Shown here one piece after another: positions 5,368 through 10,539 of a stretch of 10,539 nucleotides of DNA. The notes under the pieces are model-generated. The model saw only the letters and a list, made by a program, of their open reading frames with translations, ran no database searches and had not been told where the DNA came from. The first letter of the stretch is position 1, and every line of letters starts with the position of its first letter. This DNA is from Candidatus Kaiserbacteria bacterium (GTDB lineage Bacteria; Patescibacteriota; Minisyncoccia; Phycocordibacterales; UBA918). The translations under genes were made by a program, and so were the position numbers. The stretch lies in the NCBI GenBank assembly GCA_020428895.1, contig JAGQLZ010000010.1, positions 1 through 10,539 of the forward strand, given 5' to 3'.

Positions 5368-6138
5368 TTACTTAGTTAATATTTCTGCACCATTTTCGGT
5401 GATAGCGACGGTGTGTTCAAAGTGCGCACAATTTGAACCATCTTCACTATAAACACTATAACCATCACCTTCATCATCGAATATTACGTCTGGTTTACCA
5501 GCATTCACAATTGGTTCGATAGCGTACACATGACCAACCTCGATTAGTGGACCAGTGCCAGCCTTTCCAAAGTTTGGGATATTTGGCTCTTCATGAACAG
5601 AATAACCAACTCCATGACCACATAATTCTCGTACCACTGAGAAACCTCGTGATTCAACAAATTCCTGAATAGCGGCACTAATGTCACCAATATGATTGCC
5701 TGGCTTAGCTTGTTTGATGCCGTGTGCTAGTGCTTCCTGAGTTGCTGCCATAAGTTTTCTATCTTGATCACTCACTTCGCCAACTCCAACTGTAAGGGCT
5801 GAGTCAACAACCATTTCTTTATAAATAATTGTTAAATCAATATTAACTATATCTCCATTTCTTAAAACTGTTTCTTCTGATGGAATACCATGTTGCACAA
5901 CATCATTGACAGAAATGCATGTAGCGGCTGGATACGGGAAAGGTGCAAAACTTGGATGATATCCAAGCAATGCTGGTTCAGCACCAACCTCTTCCAATAG
6001 CTCCATGGCACGATCATCAATATCCAAAGTGGTCATACCAGACTTCACTTCGCCAGCTAGAGTCTTTAAAATCTTTGCCAAAATATGTCCGGCTTCTTTT
6101 AGCACTTCAATTTCTTCTGGTGTTTTTTTAGCAATCAT
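5368..6138 (-). CDS. map: Methionine aminopeptidase, type I
   Basis: It removes the initiator Met from new proteins in the cytoplasm, a two-metal enzyme. The 256 residues match the usual bacterial length and there is no N-terminal zinc-binding extension. Metal ligands line up as D101 (V-N-I-D-L-T), D112 (V-V-D-S-A), H175 (C-G-H-G-V-G), E208 (A-I-E-P-I-V-N-A-G) and E241 (H-F-E-H-T-V). Substrate-binding His residues are H83 (V-Q-H-G-I-P) and H182 (V-H-E-E-P-N-I). The start ATG shares one base with the stop of adk (TAATG), so translation is coupled. An adk-map pair is the classic arrangement at the end of the spc operon, although here it is detached from secY. Confidence 0.96.
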   Translation of the reverse strand: MIAKKTPEEIEVLKEAGHILAKILKTLAGEVKSGMTTLDIDDRAMELLEEVGAEPALLGYHPSFAPFPYPAATCISVNDVVQHGIPSEETVLRNGDIVNIDLTIIYKEMVVDSALTVGVGEVSDQDRKLMAATQEALAHGIKQAKPGNHIGDISAAIQEFVESRGFSVVRELCGHGVGYSVHEEPNIPNFGKAGTGPLIEVGHVYAIEPIVNAGKPDVIFDDEGDGYSVYSEDGSNCAHFEHTVAITENGAEILTK

Positions 6139-6734
6139 TATTTTAAATCTAAAGCATTGAGAATTTCTTCATGCACTTCTTCAATAGACAATTGACCATT
6201 GATATCATGGACCGTCGTGTCATCTCTTCCACGATAATACTCAATCACCGGTAAAGTTTCAGTACGGTACCACTCTAACCTAGCTTTAATAGACTCTGGA
6301 GTATCATCAGCTCGAGCTCTTGATTCCATGCGTTTCTTAACTACCTCCTCCGGAGTATCCAGATTTATAATATCAACTTGCTCTCGACTATAAAAAGATA
6401 AGGCGGTTTCTAAAACTCTAGCTTCTCTTACTGTTCGAGGAAAACCATCAATTAGTAAGTGGCAATCAGGATCTACGTGATTTTGCATAGCTTCACCCCA
6501 CAACATCACTGATAAAAATAATGGTTGTAGAACTCCACTATCGAGTGTTTTGCCTACATGTTCTTCAGTAAAACCTTCTTCTCGAGCAGCTAAAGCTCGA
6601 AAGCGTCTACCAGTCTGAATATCTACAATTGGTCGAGCTGGGTCTTTTTCTTTTAAAACTTGGTCAAGTTGCTGAATCTGGGTACCCTTACCACTTCCTT
6701 GAGGTCCGATAAATATAACAGTTTTTGGTTTCAT
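6138..6734 (-). CDS. adk: Adenylate kinase (short LID form)
   Basis: It interconverts ATP + AMP and 2 ADP. The 198-residue product has the P-loop G-P-Q-G-S-G-K-G-T (residues 10-18), D-G-F-P-R-T (96-101), and the arginine region E-S-R-A-R-A-D-D-T (137-145) followed by I-K-A-R-L-E-W-Y. There is no long LID insert and no Cys zinc site, so it is the short type. The usual S-T-G-D of the NMP site is replaced by Q-T-G-R-R, so acceptor preference (AMP or another NMP) is less certain. Its start directly abuts the stop of the upstream paralogue (TAA then ATG) and its stop overlaps map, so the three form one operon. Confidence 0.88.
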   Translation of the reverse strand: MKPKTVIFIGPQGSGKGTQIQQLDQVLKEKDPARPIVDIQTGRRFRALAAREEGFTEEHVGKTLDSGVLQPLFLSVMLWGEAMQNHVDPDCHLLIDGFPRTVREARVLETALSFYSREQVDIINLDTPEEVVKKRMESRARADDTPESIKARLEWYRTETLPVIEYYRGRDDTTVHDINGQLSIEEVHEEILNALDLK

Positions 6735-7310
6735 TTAATTTTTTGTTAAGTGTTCAAAAATCTTTTTAGTTACTTCCTCAATTGGCATAGTTCCATCAAT
6801 ATCTACTACGTTCCCGTGTGACCTGAATATATCTAAGGATTTAGTGGTAAATTCATTAAATTCTTCTAATCTTTTTTCCACCCCTTTAGTGCTATCCACC
6901 ACATCACGTGAACGTCCTTCGCTCCTTCGGTGAACTACTGTATCCGGCACATCAAGATTAAAAACTATATAGGGTCGATTTGTCCATTCATGTATCTCAT
7001 GAAAAATTTCTGCCTCATCAGGCTTTCGTGCTACCGCTTCAAAAATAAGCCTATCATCTCCATGACGATGTAACAACGCATGCATCATCCAATATGAAGC
7101 CAACCAATTGGGAGCTAACAATCCTGATTCATAGGATTCTTTCATTTTATGTCCCAAAGGAGTATCCATGGCTGAAAGTTCACGAACTTTATTACCAATA
7201 GAAAACATTGTACCGCCAAAATTATCAATAATGGCTTTAGCTTGAGTGCCCTTACCACAAGTTATTTTTCCTATCAAAACAATACTTTCGTAATTTGTTT
7301 TATTTTGCAT
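6735..7310 (-). CDS. Divergent adenylate kinase-family protein
   Basis: A paralogue of the downstream adk. The P-loop is present as G-K-I-T-C-G-K-G-T (residues 14-22 from the ATG), and the C-terminal pattern R-R-S-E-G-R-S-R-D, then R-L-E-E-F, T-K-S and V-D-I-D-G is family-like. Two key elements have changed: the NMP-site S-T-G-D reads S-I-G-N, and the near-invariant D-G-F-P-R reads E-A-V-A-R-K. It may phosphorylate a different nucleotide or may have lost activity. I chose ATG at 7310 (191 residues) over an in-frame GTG at 7316, which lies upstream of the predicted transcription start. It is the first gene of the adk-like/adk/map unit. Confidence 0.75.
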   Translation of the reverse strand: MQNKTNYESIVLIGKITCGKGTQAKAIIDNFGGTMFSIGNKVRELSAMDTPLGHKMKESYESGLLAPNWLASYWMMHALLHRHGDDRLIFEAVARKPDEAEIFHEIHEWTNRPYIVFNLDVPDTVVHRRSEGRSRDVVDSTKGVEKRLEEFNEFTTKSLDIFRSHGNVVDIDGTMPIEEVTKKIFEHLTKN

Positions 7311-7319
7311 AACCACAAT

Positions 7320-7347
7320 AGATTACCAGTTTACACTACTTCTGCAA
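7320..7347 (-). promoter_or_regulatory. Promoter of the adk-like/adk/map operon
   Basis: Minus-strand TTGCAG (7347-7342), 16-nt spacer, TAATCT (7325-7320). The start would fall near 7313, only about 3 nt before the ATG at 7310, so the mRNA would be leaderless or nearly so. Confidence 0.45.
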
Positions 7348-7359
7348 GAATTTATGCCG

Positions 7360-7368
7360 TGGTATTCT
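7360..7368 (+). promoter_or_regulatory. Extended -10 promoter of cmk-like gene
   Basis: TGG-TATTCT at 7360-7368 has the TGn extension but only four of six -10 matches and no good -35. A start near 7375 would put the ATG at 7378 at the very 5' end of the mRNA. It is divergent from the adk-like operon promoter about 40 nt away. Confidence 0.35.
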
Positions 7369-7377
7369 AATGTAATT

Positions 7378-8010
7378 ATGGATAAAAAGCACATTATTAC
7401 AATCTCCGGAAAGCCTGGTAGCGGTAAATCATCGACAGCTGACAAAGTGGCCGAACTACTTGGTTACACCAGACACTCTTCAGGAGATATAGTGAGAAAT
7501 ATCTTACATGATAAAGGTATGACACTTAGTGAGTACAACAAAAAAGCTGTTGAGGACCATTCTTTAGATGATGAAGTTGATGAAAGACTCCGAAGCCTTC
7601 GTAACAAAAATGATATTGTGGTTGATTCACGGTTAGGTTTTTACTGGATTCCGGAGTCTTTCAAAGTATACCTAGACTTAAATATTGAAGTGGCTACAGC
7701 TCGTATCTACAAAGATGCTGTGACGAATAAAATGCGTACCAAAAGTGGTGAAGTGGCTTCTTCACTTGGTGATATAACAGAAATTGTTAGCGACCGCATG
7801 AATAATGAGCGAAATCGTTTTAAAGCTATGTACAATGTTGATCCCTATAATAAGGCTAACTTTGATTTAGTAATTGACACCTCAAGACATAGTCCCCAAA
7901 CAGTCGCTTTAGTAGTATTTGATAACTACCGTAAGTGGCTCAAAACCGAAACTTGGCATAAAGTCCAAAGTTCCGTACCACTTGGTTATTCATTTAAGAA
8001 TGAGTACTAG
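7378..8010 (+). CDS. cmk: Cytidylate kinase-like protein (archaeal-type)
   Basis: A nucleoside monophosphate kinase that most resembles the compact archaeal (d)CMP kinase family: I-T-I-S-G-K-P-G-S-G-K-S-S with the P-loop at about residues 11-18, then S-S-G-D-I-V-R (34-40), a G-M-T-L-S-E-Y-N segment, V-V-D-S-R-L-G (81-87), and K-V-Y-L-D-L-N-I-E-V-A-T-A-R-I (96-110). D-L-V-I-D-T-S and S-P-Q-T-V near the C-terminus also fit. The usual E-G-R-L is D-S-R-L here. A C-terminal extension of about 30 residues is unassigned. I chose the ATG at 7378 (210 residues), which leaves a normal N-terminus; an ATG at 7354 would add 8 residues and lies upstream of the likely promoter. It is a lone plus-strand gene sitting between secY and adk. 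Confidence 0.75.
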   Translation: MDKKHIITISGKPGSGKSSTADKVAELLGYTRHSSGDIVRNILHDKGMTLSEYNKKAVEDHSLDDEVDERLRSLRNKNDIVVDSRLGFYWIPESFKVYLDLNIEVATARIYKDAVTNKMRTKSGEVASSLGDITEIVSDRMNNERNRFKAMYNVDPYNKANFDLVIDTSRHSPQTVALVVFDNYRKWLKTETWHKVQSSVPLGYSFKNEY

Positions 8011-8013
8011 ACG

Positions 8014-8057
8014 CAAAACAGCTGGGTGCGCTTCGCGCGGCCGGCTGTTTTGTTTTT
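8014..8057 (+). terminator. Terminator of cmk
   Basis: CAAAACAGC (8014-8022) pairs with GCTGTTTTG (8044-8052); inner pairs TGG/CCG continue it and a GC-rich tip GCGC-TTC-GCGC closes it. TTTTT at 8053-8057 follows. It lies 3 nt after the cmk stop. Confidence 0.85.
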
Positions 8058-8072
8058 CTGAACTCCCACTTT

Positions 8073-8199
8073 ATGAGGGAGTGGTTAAATCGTTTTAGAC
8101 GAGGCACGTGAAGAAATTTGCACGAGCCTTACTGGACGTAAGGTGAGTGTAAATTTACTGAAACGCAACGAAGTATTAAACGATTTAAACCTCCCTCAT
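8073..8199. other. Nested inverted-repeat element overlapping the end of secY
   Basis: Outer arms ATGAGGGAG (8073-8081) and CTCCCTCAT (8191-8199) continue, after a 2-3 nt mismatch, into TTAAATCGTTT (8085-8095) with AAACGATTTAA (8178-8188). Inside are AAATTTGCAC (8114-8123) with GTGTAAATTT (8147-8156, one G-U pair if read on the plus strand) and a perfect hairpin CCTTAC-TGGAC-GTAAGG (8127-8143). The right outer arm contains the last secY codons and its TAA. It could be a 3'-end protecting structure of secY mRNA or an inserted/duplicated element. No run of T follows on either side, so it is not an ordinary terminator. Confidence 0.65.
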
Positions 8200-9456
8200 G
8201 GCGACTTGAGCATCAATACGACGTACCAAGTCTAGTACCACAGACACAACAATCAAAAGGGCTGTCCCACCAATCGCTAGAGTTGAAACTCCAGTGGCTA
8301 CCTGCATACCAATTGGTAATACAGCGATTACCGCTAGGAAAGTCGCTCCAACTAGGGTTAGTCGAGTTACCAAGTTACCTAAGTATTCAGCTGTATGTGA
8401 GCCTGGACGAAGTCCTGGTACAAACGCACCAGTTCTTTGTAAATTCTTAGATACAGAATCTGGATCAAAAGTAACTGCAGTATAGAAGAAGGTAAATAGG
8501 AATACTAAGATAAAGTATGCCAAACCATACCACAACATATTGCTGAAGAAGGCGTTAACTTTATCTAAAGCACCTGGTACCCATGGTAAATCAAAAGCTG
8601 ACAGGATGTTAAGAATCATTTGCGGGAATAACATGATAGACAACGCAAAAATAATTGGAATAACGCCAGCTTGGTTAAGACGAAGTGGAATGTATGATGA
8701 ACTTCCTCCGTAAGTCTTACCTCCTCGACTCTGTCTAGCGTAAGTAATTGGTACTGGGCGTTCAGCTTCAGTCATTACTACCACTAAAGCAATAATTGCT
8801 ACCGTTGCTACCGCAAAACCAAAGTACAGTGGTATCTGTGCAGTGGTAAATGTTTCATAAAGTAGACCAAAGGTTTGTGGCAAACTAGCTACGATACCGG
8901 CAAAGATGATAATAGACACACCATTACCAATACCATATTCAGTTACCAACTCACCGATCCACATTAGAAGCATTGAACCAGCAACAACTAACACAACGTT
9001 AACTGCAAACTCAAAAGTAGAAAGTCCGAAAATGATACCTTGACTCTTAAGTAGAGTTAGAAAACCAAATCCCTGCAAAATGGCTAACGGTAGTGTCAAC
9101 ATACGACTATATTGCGTAAACTTAGCGCGACCAGCCTCTCCTTCCTGAGTGTGCATACTCTTTAGTTTTGGTGACATTACTGTCATCAACTGCATGATGA
9201 TGGAAGCAGTAATAAACGGACCGACTCCTAACATCACAATTGACAGGTTTGCTAACCCACCACCTGAGAAGATATTAAGAAAACTAAAGAATTCGTTATT
9301 GCTAAAGAATTGTTCCAAAACACCACGGTCAACTCCTGGAATAGGAATAGCCGCTAATGCTCTAAATACAATCAATGCTCCGAGTACAAATAGTATACGG
9401 TTTCGAATCGCAGACTCGGTAAATGCGATTTTGGTTTTTCTTAGGAATGCATTCAT
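8185..9456 (-). CDS. secY: Protein translocase subunit SecY
   Basis: The central channel of the SecYEG export machine in the cytoplasmic membrane. At 423 residues it has the usual length and about ten membrane helices. Family blocks are clear: I-P-I-P-G-V (37-42), L-G-V-G-P-F-I-T-A-S-I-I-M-Q-L (76-90), G-I-G-N-G-V-S-I-I-I-F-A-G-I (175-188), R-P-V-P-I-T-Y-A-R-Q (233-242), Y-I-P-L-R-L-N-Q-A-G-V-I-P-I-I-F-A (255-271), a cytoplasmic loop F-V-P-G-L-R-P-G (345-352) and I-G-G-T-A-L-L-I-V-V (395-404). It begins 5 nt after rplO. The usual downstream partner adk does not follow; a convergent cmk gene does. Confidence 0.97.
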   Translation of the reverse strand: MNAFLRKTKIAFTESAIRNRILFVLGALIVFRALAAIPIPGVDRGVLEQFFSNNEFFSFLNIFSGGGLANLSIVMLGVGPFITASIIMQLMTVMSPKLKSMHTQEGEAGRAKFTQYSRMLTLPLAILQGFGFLTLLKSQGIIFGLSTFEFAVNVVLVVAGSMLLMWIGELVTEYGIGNGVSIIIFAGIVASLPQTFGLLYETFTTAQIPLYFGFAVATVAIIALVVVMTEAERPVPITYARQSRGGKTYGGSSSYIPLRLNQAGVIPIIFALSIMLFPQMILNILSAFDLPWVPGALDKVNAFFSNMLWYGLAYFILVFLFTFFYTAVTFDPDSVSKNLQRTGAFVPGLRPGSHTAEYLGNLVTRLTLVGATFLAVIAVLPIGMQVATGVSTLAIGGTALLIVVSVVLDLVRRIDAQVAMREV

Positions 9457-9461
9457 GGTGA

Positions 9462-9911
9462 TTATACGATTTTACCACCTGCCTTTTCAATTTTCTCCTT
9501 AGCTGAAGTAGATAGTGTACAGTTTTCAACTGTAAGTTTCTTAGTAAGTTCTCCGTTTCCTAGAATTTTAACCAAAGGTGCTCGCTTACGTGTTGCTCGA
9601 ATTACACCAGCGGTTACCAGAGTCTTTGGTGATACTGTATCACCCGCTTTGAAGTTAACTTCAAGGGAAGCGATGTTAACTGCTACTGGAAGATTTCGTT
9701 CTGAATTAACAGTTCTAGCTCGGTTAACACCATGACCTCGAAGTTTAGGTAGTTTCTTGATCATTTCTCGGATTTCTGGACGTGAACTGTTACCAGCTCG
9801 AGCTTTTTGTCCTTTATGACCCTTTCCAGAAGTTTTACCACGCTTACCACCACGACCTACTCGCTTGGCTGATGTACGAGAACTATGTTTTTTTAGTTCA
9901 TGTAACTGCAT
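9462..9911 (-). CDS. rplO: 50S ribosomal protein uL15
   Basis: A 149-residue large-subunit protein of normal length. The Gly/Arg/Lys-rich N-terminal tail, G-R-G-G-K-R-G-K-T-S-G-K-G-H-K-G-Q-K-A-R (residues about 19-38), is diagnostic and threads into 23S rRNA. The globular C-terminal part includes N-I-A-S-L-E, the G-D-T-V-S-P-K-T-L segment and V-K-I-L-G-N-G-E-L (113-121). It starts 4 nt after the rpsE stop, so there is no room for rpmD (L30), which normally lies between them. Co-transcribed with rpsE and secY. Confidence 0.96.
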   Translation of the reverse strand: MQLHELKKHSSRTSAKRVGRGGKRGKTSGKGHKGQKARAGNSSRPEIREMIKKLPKLRGHGVNRARTVNSERNLPVAVNIASLEVNFKAGDTVSPKTLVTAGVIRATRKRAPLVKILGNGELTKKLTVENCTLSTSAKEKIEKAGGKIV

Positions 9912-9915
9912 ACGC

Positions 9916-10539
9916 TTATGATTTCTTTAGTTGCTTAAGCGCTTCGACAGCAGCGCGAGCGTTATTAAGTTTGTTTTTACTACGAGAGAAAATCTTCGCA
10001 GTAACATCTTTTACACCGGCTAATTCTAATACGGTACGAACTGATGAACCAGCCACCAATCCACGTCCCGGTGCTGGAATAATCATGACTTCACTTGATG
10101 CATACTTAGTGTGTACATCATGAGGAATATGACCATCTTTATTCATGACTACAGTAATCATGTTCTTCTTAGCGTTACGAACGGCTTTTTCAATTGCTAG
10201 CTGTGTATCGCCGGCTTTTCCAATTCCTACACCAACTCGGCCTTTCTTATCTCCAATCACCATTGATACAGAGAATGAAAATCGTCGTCCACCAGCCATC
10301 ACACGAGTTACTCGGCGAATACTGACAATCTTTTGGTCAAATTCTGGACGAACACGTTCTTGACGACCACCGCGTCGGCCTCTTCGACCACCGCGTCGAT
10401 CGTTATTATTACCACCGCGTCGGCCTCGTTGACCCCGAGCTGGAGCCTTTGAAGCTGAAGCAGCTGGTGCATCGGTTGCAACATCCTTTTTAGGTGTTGC
10501 TGTTTCTGACGTTTTGTCAGTTGTAGCTTCCTGCTGTTT
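9916..10539 (-). CDS. rpsE: 30S ribosomal protein uS5 with N-terminal extension, 5' end outside window
   Basis: S5 helps form the mRNA entry channel and affects decoding accuracy. The frame is open to the window edge (207 codons visible), so the true start is not seen; GTG/ATG codons at 10302/10299 fall inside the conserved core and are not starts. The core runs from K-I-V-S-I-R-R-V-T-R-V-M-A-G-G-R-R-F-S-F (from visible residue 70), through G-R-V-G-V-G-I-G-K-A and I-P-A-P-G-R-G-L-V-A-G to L-E-L-A-G-V-K-D-V. The upstream ~60 residues are an Ala/Thr/Ser/Lys/Asp-rich stretch followed by an Arg/Gly-rich stretch with three R-R-G-G units, likely disordered. rplO follows after 4 nt. Confidence 0.95.
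   Translation of the reverse strand, partial: KQQEATTDKTSETATPKKDVATDAPAASASKAPARGQRGRRGGNNNDRRGGRRGRRGGRQERVRPEFDQKIVSIRRVTRVMAGGRRFSFSVSMVIGDKKGRVGVGIGKAGDTQLAIEKAVRNAKKNMITVVMNKDGHIPHDVHTKYASSEVMIIPAPGRGLVAGSSVRTVLELAGVKDVTAKIFSRSKNKLNNARAAVEALKQLKKS
10367..10422 (-). repeat. Three in-frame copies of an 11-nt repeat coding R-R-G-G in S5
   Basis: CCACCGCGTCG (plus-strand reading) occurs exactly at 10367-10377, 10388-10398 and 10412-10422. The offsets are 21 and 24 nt, multiples of three, so the repeats stay in frame and encode the Arg/Gly units of the rpsE N-terminal extension. Repeat-unit slippage or duplication is the likely origin. Confidence 0.8.

Noticed and set aside
9149..9502. Plus-strand frame of 117 residues opposite secY/rplO
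   Set aside because: It lies antisense to clearly conserved coding sequence and has no family match; a shadow of the codon pattern.
10367..10422. CRISPR-like or tandem repeat array
   Set aside because: The copies are 11 nt, unevenly spaced, in frame and code for R-R-G-G in rpsE; this is a coding repeat.

Overview
The window reads as a chromosome fragment of a Candidate Phyla Radiation bacterium (Patescibacteria, probably Paceibacteria/Parcubacteria). The evidence is indirect but consistent. Base composition is AT-leaning and genes are short and tightly packed. The spc-type cluster runs rpsE-rplO-secY with no rpmD (L30) between rpsE and rplO; loss of L30 is typical of CPR ribosomes. Core enzymes are unusual (enlarged NDK, paired small adenylate kinases, archaeal-type CMP kinase). 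Most starts lack a clear Shine-Dalgarno sequence. TGA is used as a normal stop (361-363), so this is not the recoded Gracilibacteria/Absconditabacteria code.

Left part, plus strand. The 3' end of a DUF1295 membrane reductase gene overlaps a small membrane-anchored hypothetical gene. A good promoter (772-800) and a roughly 95-nt structured leader then precede infC (TTG start), rpmI and rplT, which make IF-3, L35 and L20. Between infC and rpmI lies a striking 187-nt element of three nested perfect inverted repeats, followed by a second near-consensus promoter for rpmI-rplT. A strong bidirectional terminator (2397-2437) closes this cluster.

Middle part, minus strand. A beta-CASP metallo-beta-lactamase nuclease overlaps a small polytopic membrane protein gene by 4 nt. 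Upstream of them, in a 370-nt stretch without protein genes, an extended -10 promoter, a roughly 192-nt foldable RNA and a Rho-independent terminator line up on the minus strand. Size, fold and a 3'-side bubble hairpin suggest a 6S RNA-like regulator of RNA polymerase. Further upstream are a bidirectional terminator, a cluster of palindromes, ndk with its own promoter, and then an overlapping chain of two adenylate-kinase-family genes and map (methionine aminopeptidase).

Right part. A divergent plus-strand CMP kinase gene splits what is normally a continuous secY-adk-map block. It converges on secY across a hairpin terminator and a long nested stem that includes the last codons of secY. secY, rplO and rpsE run to the window edge; the visible N-terminus of S5 carries an Ala/Thr-rich plus Arg/Gly-rich extension.

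Together the genes serve translation (IF-3, L35, L20, L15, S5, Met removal), protein export (SecY), nucleotide balance (Adk family, Cmk, Ndk) and RNA processing (beta-CASP nuclease). The least explained content is the structured non-coding DNA and RNA. All assignments come from reading the sequence; no database search or folding program was run.
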